From an uncultured cyanobacterium (GTDB lineage Bacteria; Cyanobacteriota; Cyanobacteriia; PCC-6307; Cyanobiaceae), in the NCBI GenBank assembly GCA_903928835.1, contig CAIYSK010000066.1, positions 1 through 6,430 of the forward strand: DNA of 6,430 nucleotides. Reading direction: 5' to 3'. The notes beneath the pieces were generated by a model. The model ran no database searches. It was not told where the DNA came from and saw nothing but the letters and a program-made list of their open reading frames with translations. Made by a program: the position numbers and the translations under genes. Positions 1 to 6,131 of the stretch are shown piece by piece (positions within the stretch are counted from its first letter, which is position 1; each line of letters begins with the position of its first letter).

Positions 1-2
1 AA

Positions 3-329
3 ATCTTCCGCCTGCTATCCGGCTTGCTCTACGTGGGTGGAGGCATCTGGGTCTTGGCCTTCCCGATCGACAGCGAAGTGAGCCTCACCCTGTTTGTGGG
101 ATTCCTACTCGCCTTTGAAGGGGTGATGGAATTGGCAGCAGCCGCCACCAACCAGGGGCCTGCCCGGGCCTTGGTGCTCGTGGATGGGGTGGTCACCGCC
201 ATTTTGGGGGGCATGTTGATCGCCGAATGGCCCAGCGACAGCATCTGGGCGATTGGCATGCTGTTTGGCATCGGCTTGGCGTTTTCAGCCATCAACATGC
301 TCACAGCGCCAACCCAAGCCGCGGCCTAG
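3..329 (+). CDS. HdeD family (DUF308) multi-pass membrane protein, 5' truncated
   Basis: The reading frame is open from the window edge, so the true start lies upstream; 108 codons are visible, ending in TAG at 327-329. The visible part is almost wholly hydrophobic, with about four membrane helices (visible residues roughly 4-25, 32-52, 58-78 and 81-102). Short linkers separate them, including a proline followed by acidic residues after the first helix (FPIDSE). Regularly spaced glycines and this helix pattern match the HdeD/DUF308 family, whose members usually have six helices, so about the first third is missing. HdeD in enteric bacteria is linked to acid resistance, but the role of cyanobacterial members is not established. 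A TTG at 24 could be read as a start but would cut into the first visible helix, so it is unlikely. The gene converges on the binding-protein gene, with 25 bases between stop codons. Confidence 0.75.
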   Translation: MFRLLSGLLYVGGGIWVLAFPIDSEVSLTLFVGFLLAFEGVMELAAAATNQGPARALVLVDGVVTAILGGMLIAEWPSDSIWAIGMLFGIGLAFSAINMLTAPTQAAA

Positions 330-354
330 GTGGCCTGACCTCATTGCCATGGGC

Positions 355-1440
355 TCATTGGAACGGCGGAGAGATCAACAGCCCTCCGCTGTTCCAAAGC
401 TTGTTGAAACCGCGCTCCAGCATTAAGGGAGAGCCCGAACCCAGGTTGCGTTCGAAGAGCTCGCGATAGTTCCCCACGGCCCCCACCGCCTTGGCCGCGA
501 AATCAGCCTTGAGCCCAAGGGAACCTCCCAAATCGCCCTCAATCCCCAGGAAGCGGCGCAGCCGCACCTGACGCTGATCAGAGCGGGCCTTGGCCGTGAC
601 GGCCATCAGATTTGAGCGGGTCACCCCCAGCTCCTCCGCCTCAATCAGGGCGTACATCGTCCAGCGGACCACATCGGCCCAGCCAGGATCTGCCTGGCGG
701 GTAGCCGGAGCCATCGGCTCCTTGCTCAAGACCTCCAGCAGCAGCCGATGGGCCGAGGGATCCGGGAACAGGGTGCGCCGGGCCGCCAGCCCAGAGCGAT
801 CACTGGTCACCGCCGTACAGCGACCGGCGAGATAAGCCTCGAAGGTCTCATCGGCGTTGCGGTAGCGAAGTGGCACGTAACGCAAGCCGAGGCTCCCCAT
901 GCGGTCGGCCAGCACGCCCTCGTTGGTGGAGCCGCTGACCACACACACAGGCCGGCCAGAGAGGTCCGCCAACCGGTGGATACCGCTGGCGGACGGCACG
1001 AGCACCGAACCACCGTCGTAAAAGAGAACCGGCGCAAAAGAAAGGGCGTTGCCACCGGCGGCATCCCGGCCCAGGTTCACGGTGGTGTTCCTGGAGAGCA
1101 GGTCCACATCGCCGCTGGCTACGGCCGTGAAGCGGTCATTACTGGTGAGCAGCCGCAGCTCCATCCGGCGCGGATCCCCCAGCACCGCAGCGGCCACCGC
1201 CCGGCAGACATCCACGTCGAATCCGCCGTAGCGACCATCTGCGGCAAGGCTGCTGAAGCCAGGCAGCTGGCCATTGATTCCGCAAATCAGAGCACCGCGT
1301 TGGCGCACCAGGCGCAGTTGCTCGCTCCCTAGCCGCCCTCCAGCGTCCTTGCTGCCGTTGCCGCAACCGGCCAGCGGTATGGCCGTTAGGAGCGCCAGCA
1401 GGCCGATGATCCCGGAGCGACGCGGCCATGGAGGCACCAT
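355..1440 (-). CDS. aapJ: Amino-acid ABC transporter substrate-binding lipoprotein (family 3, AapJ/BztA-like)
   Basis: This 361-residue protein is predicted to capture polar amino acids outside the inner membrane and pass them to an ABC permease. Residues 1-26 form a lipoprotein signal: twin Arg 7-8, a hydrophobic stretch and lipobox LAGC with Cys26 as the lipid anchor. The mature part follows the AapJ/BztA pattern: GFDVDVCRAVAAAV (73-86), LSRNTT (115-120, the Arg expected to hold the ligand carboxylate), TSDRSGLAA (212-220, Asp expected to contact the amino group), SKEPMAPATRQ (239-249), VRWTMYALIEAEELGVT (258-274), NYRELFERNLGSGSPL (324-339) and a C-terminus ending SPPFQ. Cys166 and Cys208 may form a disulfide. 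The frame stays open upstream to 1707, but ATG 1440 is chosen because it puts the signal peptide at the N-terminus and starts 25 bases after the oxoprolinase stop. No clear ribosome binding site is seen. No permease or ATPase gene is adjacent. The family call is strong; the exact ligand is not known. Confidence 0.9.
   Translation of the reverse strand: MVPPWPRRSGIIGLLALLTAIPLAGCGNGSKDAGGRLGSEQLRLVRQRGALICGINGQLPGFSSLAADGRYGGFDVDVCRAVAAAVLGDPRRMELRLLTSNDRFTAVASGDVDLLSRNTTVNLGRDAAGGNALSFAPVLFYDGGSVLVPSASGIHRLADLSGRPVCVVSGSTNEGVLADRMGSLGLRYVPLRYRNADETFEAYLAGRCTAVTSDRSGLAARRTLFPDPSAHRLLLEVLSKEPMAPATRQADPGWADVVRWTMYALIEAEELGVTRSNLMAVTAKARSDQRQVRLRRFLGIEGDLGGSLGLKADFAAKAVGAVGNYRELFERNLGSGSPLMLERGFNKLWNSGGLLISPPFQ
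358..397 (+). terminator. Possible hairpin terminator for the HdeD-like gene, inside the 3' end of the opposing gene
   Basis: Arms 358-371 (TTGGAACGGCGGAG) and 384-397 (CTCCGCTGTTCCAA) pair over 14 bases with a 12-base loop. The single imperfect pair (365 with 390) is a G-U wobble in plus-strand RNA but an A-C mismatch in minus-strand RNA, so the stem is stronger in the plus direction. It starts 28 bases after the stop of the HdeD-like gene. No T-run follows, so intrinsic termination is uncertain. The bases also encode the conserved C-terminus of the binding protein, which could produce the symmetry by chance. Confidence 0.35.
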
Positions 1441-1465
1441 GGGCCAGGGGATCGAGGTTTTCAAT

Positions 1466-4400
1466 TTAGGCGCCGTAGCCACCGCCACCGGGGGTTTCCA
1501 GTCGCAATGCTTCTCCCGCTTGGATCTCAACCTGGGCCACGCCAGGCAGGGGCTGGTCGCTTTGGAAGGGTTTGAGCAAAAGGTTGCGGCCACAGCTGCC
1601 AGCCTCGCCGCCTGCCAAACCAAACGGGGGCACCCGACGCGAACCGGTGAGCAAAACAGCCTGCATGGGCTCCAAGAAGCGCAACTGCCGCACCACCCCA
1701 TCCCCACCGCGCCAGCGGCCAGCCCCCCCAGACCCCTGTCTCAGGGCAAACTTTTCCAACCGCACGGGATAACGCGCTTCCAGAATTTCTGGATCGGTGA
1801 GACGGGAGTTGGTCATGTGGCTCTGCACGGCTGAAGCCCCAGCAAAACCATGGCCAGCCAGATCGAGCCCAGCCCCGGTACCACCGCAGATGGTTTCGTA
1901 GTACTGGCAGGTGGCATTGCCAAAACTGAGGTTGTTCATCGTGCCCTGGGCTGCAGCCTGCACTCCCAAAGCGCCGAACAAGGCATTCGCCGCAGCCTGC
2001 GACACCTCCACATTGCCTGCCACCACAGCGGCTGGAGCCAATGGATTGAGCAAGCAACCCTCGGGCACAATCAGCTCCAAGGGCTCAAAACAACCGGCAT
2101 TGAGCGGGATCTTCTCCCCCACCAAACAACGAAACACGTAGAGCACGACGGCCTTGGTGACCGCCAAGGGTGCGTTTTGGTTGCTGGGTTGCTGGGCACT
2201 GGTCCCGCTGAAATCCAAGCGGGCCCTGCGGGAGTCCCGATCAATGGCGATGGAAACGGCAATCACGGCCCCATCGTCGAGCTCCACCTGGTGCCGGCCA
2301 TTGCTGAGTCGCCCGATCACCCGTCGCACGCACTCCGCGGCATTGGCTTGCCCATGGCCCATGTAGGCCTGCACCTGGCTCAGGCCCTCCCGTGCCATGA
2401 GCTGCTGCATCGCCTCCACCCCATAGCGATTGGCGGCCACCTGGGCCTGTAGATCAGCCAGCAACTGCTCGGGATTGCGCACGGGCCAAACGCCCTCCGC
2501 CAGCCGCTGCTGCCAAGCCGCCAGATCGAGCTGGCCTTCATGCAAAAACAAGACGTTGTCAAGCAGAAGTCCTTCGTCCTCAATGGAACGGCTTAGGGCC
2601 GGCATCGAACCGGGTGTGATCCCCCCCACATCGCCATGGTGGCCTCGGCAGGCCACAAAAAAGACCAGCTCTGGCCCACGCCGGCCTTCTGCAAACACCG
2701 GTGTGATTGCGGTGATATCGGGCAAATGGGTACCCCCCTTGAAGGGGTTGTTGGTCAGTACCACATCCCCAGGGGCCAAGGGTGGTCGCTCTCCCCAACG
2801 CACGGCGCTTAACAAGGCCGCCACGCTTTCACCCATGGAGCCGAGGTTAACGGGAATGTGCGGGGCATTGGCCACCAACTGGCCGGCACCGTCAAAAATG
2901 GCGCAGGAAAAATCGAGGCGCTCGCGGATGTTCACCGAGCGGGCACTTTGCTGGAGCCGCTCCCCCATCTGCTCAGCAATCGCGGCAAAGCGATGGTTAT
3001 AGAGCTCCAACAGCACCGGATCAGGACCATCAGAAACCGTTGGAGTCCCCCCTGGAGAAACGACACCGCTCGGTAGATCCCCCGCAGCAGGGGTTACCAG
3101 CGCCTCAAGAACAATTGCTCCGCCGGCCAGCCCCCGGGCCTGCCAACCCGCTTCCAGCACGGTTGTTGTCGTGGCGTCCACCAGCAAAGCCGGACCTTGC
3201 AGCTCCTCCCCTGGGGCCAAGGGGCCGGGCGAGGCACGGCGAGCCCCGTCCAAGGCCAATGGTTGCCGCCCAACCGGTGAGACCAACTCCACCAGCAGGC
3301 GTTCCACCACCAACTCAGGCATGGGGGGTTGGTAGCCATAGCGCCGGCCATGGCTCACCGCAAAACCATCCCGCCAGGTGGCCAAGAGATCATGGGCAGG
3401 CGCCAGAATTTGGTCCTCGGGCCACGGCACCTCGAGGCCACTCTCACTGCCGGCAAGGCGCAACTCCAAGCGCACCAGCCGTTGGGGACGCTGGTCGGGG
3501 TCCAAATCACCGCTGGCCTCCAGGGTTTTAACGCCTGCAGCGCTCAGGTGCTCCAGCTGGCTGACCAGCTGCTGCACCAGGGCAAGCTCCAGGGGGCGAC
3601 GCACCAGGTTCTCCAACAGCACAGCCTGGGGGGCAACCCCGATGCCGTAGGCCGAGAGCACCCCAGCAAGCGGATGCAAAACCACCTGGCCAATCCCCAG
3701 GCTTTGGGCAAGCCTGCAGGCCAATTGGCCCGCCGCCCCGCCGTAACTCACCAGCAGGGCCCGGCGGAGATCGTGGCCCCGTTGAATCGTGATGCGGCGC
3801 ACGGCTTGGGCCATGGTTTCGATAGCAATCGCCAAGGCCCCCTCAGCAACCTGCTTTAGGGTGATGCCTGGAGCCACGCCAGCCATCGCAGCAGCCAAAT
3901 CGGACAACACAGCCCACGACGCCTCTGGGTTGATGGGTTGATCCCCCCCAGGGCCAAAAACAGCCGGCAGGGCCGAGCTAGGCAGACGCCCCAGCACCAC
4001 ATGGGCATCGGTGATCGTGGCAGGACCGCCGCGGCCATAACAGGCCGGTCCCGGATCGGCCCCAGCGGAAACCGGCCCCACCAGCAAGCGCTCGCCATCG
4101 AAGGACACCACTGAGCCCCCGCCTGCGGCGACGGTATGAATCGGCAGCATCGGGGCCTGGATCCGCAGGCCCAGAATCTCCGTATCCGCCCTTCGCTCCC
4201 AAGCGGCGCCTTGGGCCGTGCTCTCCGCATAGAAGACATCGGTGGAGGTGCCACCCATATCCACCCCCACCACCGGACCATCGGCCTGCCCCAGGGCCGC
4301 CAAGGCATCGCGGGCCGATGCAACGGCCCCCACCATCCCGCCCGCAGGGCCCGAGAGGATCGTGTCCTTCGCATGGAGCATTCCAGGAGCTGCAAGGGCC

Positions 4401-5149
4401 CCGCTGGAGCGCATGACCCGCAAGTCGGTGGCCAAGCCCAGGGCCTGGCGTACCTGGTCTAAATAGCCAAACAGCACCGGAGCCACGGCGGCCTCGACCA
4501 GGGTGGTTTGGCACCTGGCTACCAGGCGAGGCTGGCAGCTGAGCTCACTGGAGAGCACCACCTGCTCCAGGCCTAACTGGCGCACCCAGGCGGCCAGTTG
4601 CTGTTCATGGCAGGGGTTGCAGGTGCTGTGCATCAAGGCAATGGCACAGCTGCGGTAGCCATCCACCATGGCTTGGCGAATCTGGGTCGCCAAACTGGCG
4701 TCCAGCTGGAGGGGTTCCACCTCCTCGCCACTGGCGGCCAAGCGGCCATCCACCTCAATCGCCCGCATCGCCAGGGGCTGGGGGCGTTCAATCCGGAGGG
4801 CAAAGATGTCAGGCCGGTGTTGATCGCCCATGGTGGGGAGATCGGCCAGGCCCCGGTTAATCAGCAACAGCACCGGCTGGCCCCGGTGCTCAATCAAGGC
4901 ATTGGTGGCCACGGTGGTGCCCAGGCGCACCCCATCAACCAAACCCTCCGGTATGGGCTGGCCTGCAGGGATTCCCAGGATGGATTGGATCGCGGCAACG
5001 GCCGGATCACCCAGGCTGCCCGGCTGCACGGAGAGCACCTTGCGCACCACAAGGTCGCCGGATGGGGAGCAGCCCACCACATCGGTGAAGGTGCCTCCCC
5101 GATCCAGCCAAAAACTCCAGCGTTCGCCTTGCTTAGCGGTAGTTTTCAA
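1466..5149 (-). CDS. Fused HyuA-HyuB hydantoinase / ATP-dependent 5-oxoprolinase
   Basis: This protein of about 1227 residues probably hydrolyses 5-oxo-L-proline to L-glutamate with ATP in the cytoplasm; related enzymes act on hydantoins. The HyuA half (about 1-690) starts with the phosphate-binding motif DRGGTFTDVV (16-25), followed by LSGPAGGMVGA (265-275), GVDMGGTSTDVF (295-306), HTVAAGGGSVV (338-348) and SAGADPGPACYGRGG (361-375). A Gly/Pro/Ser-rich linker (about 695-710, near base 3050) joins the HyuB half, with RERLDFSCAIFD (742-753), NNPFKGGTHLPDI (800-812), CRGHHGDVGG (834-843), YYETICGGTGAG (1083-1094) and a C-terminal ETPGGGGYG. The length is near that of eukaryotic 5-oxoprolinases (about 1290) and all major blocks are present, so it looks intact. 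The start is uncertain: no start codon lies between the yajQ stop and the first conserved residues. I chose TTG 5149, which overlaps yajQ by 17 bases; TTG 5167 and ATG 5209 (77-base overlap) are alternatives. Hydantoinase with another substrate cannot be excluded. Confidence 0.9.
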   Translation of the reverse strand: MKTTAKQGERWSFWLDRGGTFTDVVGCSPSGDLVVRKVLSVQPGSLGDPAVAAIQSILGIPAGQPIPEGLVDGVRLGTTVATNALIEHRGQPVLLLINRGLADLPTMGDQHRPDIFALRIERPQPLAMRAIEVDGRLAASGEEVEPLQLDASLATQIRQAMVDGYRSCAIALMHSTCNPCHEQQLAAWVRQLGLEQVVLSSELSCQPRLVARCQTTLVEAAVAPVLFGYLDQVRQALGLATDLRVMRSSGALAAPGMLHAKDTILSGPAGGMVGAVASARDALAALGQADGPVVGVDMGGTSTDVFYAESTAQGAAWERRADTEILGLRIQAPMLPIHTVAAGGGSVVSFDGERLLVGPVSAGADPGPACYGRGGPATITDAHVVLGRLPSSALPAVFGPGGDQPINPEASWAVLSDLAAAMAGVAPGITLKQVAEGALAIAIETMAQAVRRITIQRGHDLRRALLVSYGGAAGQLACRLAQSLGIGQVVLHPLAGVLSAYGIGVAPQAVLLENLVRRPLELALVQQLVSQLEHLSAAGVKTLEASGDLDPDQRPQRLVRLELRLAGSESGLEVPWPEDQILAPAHDLLATWRDGFAVSHGRRYGYQPPMPELVVERLLVELVSPVGRQPLALDGARRASPGPLAPGEELQGPALLVDATTTTVLEAGWQARGLAGGAIVLEALVTPAAGDLPSGVVSPGGTPTVSDGPDPVLLELYNHRFAAIAEQMGERLQQSARSVNIRERLDFSCAIFDGAGQLVANAPHIPVNLGSMGESVAALLSAVRWGERPPLAPGDVVLTNNPFKGGTHLPDITAITPVFAEGRRGPELVFFVACRGHHGDVGGITPGSMPALSRSIEDEGLLLDNVLFLHEGQLDLAAWQQRLAEGVWPVRNPEQLLADLQAQVAANRYGVEAMQQLMAREGLSQVQAYMGHGQANAAECVRRVIGRLSNGRHQVELDDGAVIAVSIAIDRDSRRARLDFSGTSAQQPSNQNAPLAVTKAVVLYVFRCLVGEKIPLNAGCFEPLELIVPEGCLLNPLAPAAVVAGNVEVSQAAANALFGALGVQAAAQGTMNNLSFGNATCQYYETICGGTGAGLDLAGHGFAGASAVQSHMTNSRLTDPEILEARYPVRLEKFALRQGSGGAGRWRGGDGVVRQLRFLEPMQAVLLTGSRRVPPFGLAGGEAGSCGRNLLLKPFQSDQPLPGVAQVEIQAGEALRLETPGGGGYGA

Positions 5150-5624
5150 ATTGGAGGGGCACGTCAACGTCTTGGTCCTTGAGCAGCTGGATCGCCTGCT
5201 GAAGGTCATCTTTGTTCTTGCCGGTGATGCGCAGGCTTTCGCCCTGGATCGCCACGGTCACCTTCTTGAGCTCGTCGCGCACCGTCTTGCTGAGCTTCTT
5301 AGCCAGCTCCTGGGAGAGGCCTTTGCGCAGCTTCACCACTTGCTTGACCTTGTTGCCGCCCACCGCCTCTGGGGTTTGGAAATCGAAGATTTTGAGCGAA
5401 AGGTTGCGCTTGGTGGCCTTCTGACGCAGCACATCTTCCACGGCCTGGAGCGTCATGTCGCTGGCGGTGGTGATGGTGAGACTGGTCTCTTCGAGGTCGA
5501 TCTCGGTGCCGGAATCCTTGAGGTCGTAGCGCTGGCCCACATCCCGGCGCACTTGATCCAGGGTGTTCACCAATTCCTGGCGATCAAAATCGCTCACCAC
5601 GTCGAAGGAATAGGTGTCGGCCAT
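5133..5624 (-). CDS. yajQ: YajQ family nucleotide-binding protein (UPF0234)
   Basis: This 163-residue protein has the usual YajQ length and order: N-terminal YSFDVVSDFDRQELVN (5-20), RYDLKDSGTEIDLE (32-45), a central QKATKRNLSLKIFDF (68-82), VVKLRKGLSQELAKKLSK (96-113), then VTVAIQGESLRITGKNKDDLQ (122-142, with the conserved QG and RITGK-DDLQ pattern) and a C-terminal PLQFENYR. Family members fold as two ferredoxin-like domains; they bind nucleotides or RNA, and a Xanthomonas relative binds cyclic di-GMP and regulates transcription. The role in cyanobacteria is unknown. The frame can be extended nine codons to an ATG at 5651, but ATG 5624 matches the family N-terminus (MADTYSFDVV) and is preferred. 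It is the first gene of the minus-strand block, and its 3' end overlaps the oxoprolinase frame, suggesting translational coupling. No strong ribosome binding site is visible upstream. Confidence 0.93.
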   Translation of the reverse strand: MADTYSFDVVSDFDRQELVNTLDQVRRDVGQRYDLKDSGTEIDLEETSLTITTASDMTLQAVEDVLRQKATKRNLSLKIFDFQTPEAVGGNKVKQVVKLRKGLSQELAKKLSKTVRDELKKVTVAIQGESLRITGKNKDDLQQAIQLLKDQDVDVPLQFENYR

Positions 5625-5683
5625 GGCACACGCGAACGGGATTGGGGCCACCCTAGAAAAGGAACCTCAAAACTCCCACCCCG
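5625..5683. promoter_or_regulatory. Divergent intergenic region between yajQ and the MAPEG gene
   Basis: These 59 bases separate two outward-facing genes, so promoters for the yajQ block and for the MAPEG gene must lie here or extend into the opposite coding start. I cannot assign a convincing -35/-10 pair on either strand. An AAGGAA at 5659-5664 resembles a ribosome binding site for the plus-strand gene, but 19 bases separate it from the ATG, which is too far for normal use. No clear operator palindrome is visible. Confidence 0.4.
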
Positions 5684-6109
5684 ATGAGCCAAGCCGCCAC
5701 CCTTGCCCCCTATGCCTGGTCCTTGGTGCTTGCCGGCGCCGTGGTGGTGCTGAGTGTGGTGCCCCTGGGCGCCGGCCGCTCCAAGGCCGACTTCACCATG
5801 GCTGACATGGCCGCTCCGCGGGCCATGTTTGATCGCCTCCCGGCCTGGGGGAAGCGGGCCAGCTGGGCCCACCAAAACAGCTTTGAAGCCTTCACCTTGC
5901 ATGCACCGGCTTGCCTGCTCTGCCTGATTGCAGGTCCGACGGCGCCAGTTGCCATTGCCGCCGCCTGGTTGCATCCGCTCCTGCGGCTCGTGTATGTGGG
6001 CGCCTACGTGGGCAATGTGCCCCCTCTACGCGGCATGACCTGGGCGGCCGGCCTGCTGTGTTCGGGGTTGCTCTACGTGGAAGGGCTTAAGGCTGTGCTG
6101 GCCCGATAA
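5684..6109 (+). CDS. MAPEG family membrane protein
   Basis: This 141-residue protein fits the short bacterial MAPEG family (membrane-associated proteins in eicosanoid and glutathione metabolism), whose characterised members are trimeric glutathione transferases or peroxidases in the membrane. About four helices are visible: residues 8-29, 66-84, 86-106 and 116-135. The diagnostic block is between helices 1 and 2: PRAMFDRLPAW (45-55) followed by AHQNSFEAF (62-70), the conserved His-Gln-Asn/Glu-Ala-Phe pattern of bacterial members. The C-terminal part has RLVYVGAYVGNVPPLR (101-116), matching the usual R-x-x-Y ... Y segment. ATG 5684 is chosen because it comes directly before the first helix. 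The substrate is unknown, and many bacterial members have no demonstrated glutathione activity. It is divergent from yajQ and converges on the next gene with 22 bases between stops. Confidence 0.85.
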   Translation: MSQAATLAPYAWSLVLAGAVVVLSVVPLGAGRSKADFTMADMAAPRAMFDRLPAWGKRASWAHQNSFEAFTLHAPACLLCLIAGPTAPVAIAAAWLHPLLRLVYVGAYVGNVPPLRGMTWAAGLLCSGLLYVEGLKAVLAR

Positions 6110-6128
6110 GGCTCAAGGCTGTACTGGC
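6089..6128. repeat. Short imperfect direct repeat at the 3' end of the MAPEG gene
   Basis: AAGGCTGTGCTGGC at 6089-6102 recurs as AAGGCTGTACTGGC at 6115-6128, with one difference in 14 bases and a 26-base offset. The first copy encodes the last residues of the MAPEG protein and the second lies in the convergent spacer. AAGGCT also occurs a third time at 6108-6113. It could be a small duplication near the stop codon; its length allows chance. Confidence 0.4.
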
Positions 6129-6131
6129 TAA

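Noticed and set aside
748..1332. 194-codon open frame on the plus strand
   Set aside because: It is antisense to the binding-protein gene, which has clear family motifs along its whole length.
1399..1440. Twin-arginine (Tat) export signal in the binding protein
   Set aside because: Residues 7-8 are Arg-Arg but the S-R-R-x-F-L-K context is missing, and the lipobox fits ordinary Sec lipoprotein export.
1441..1707. In-frame 89-codon upstream extension of the binding protein
   Set aside because: It would overlap the HyuB C-terminus by over 240 bases and bury the lipoprotein signal; its residues look like a shadow frame.
1850..2452. 200-codon open frame on the plus strand
   Set aside because: It lies fully antisense to the conserved HyuB half, is rich in His, Gly and Pro as shadow frames are, and has no recognisable domain.
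4869..4890. Perfect 8-base inverted repeat (AGCACCGG / CCGGTGCT) with a 6-base loop
   Set aside because: It is inside conserved HyuA coding sequence, is short and GC-rich, and has no nearby gene boundary to serve.
4830..5687. 285-codon open frame on the plus strand spanning yajQ and the start of the oxoprolinase
   Set aside because: It is antisense to two well-supported genes, its product is low in recognisable motifs, and long open antisense frames are expected in GC-rich coding DNA.
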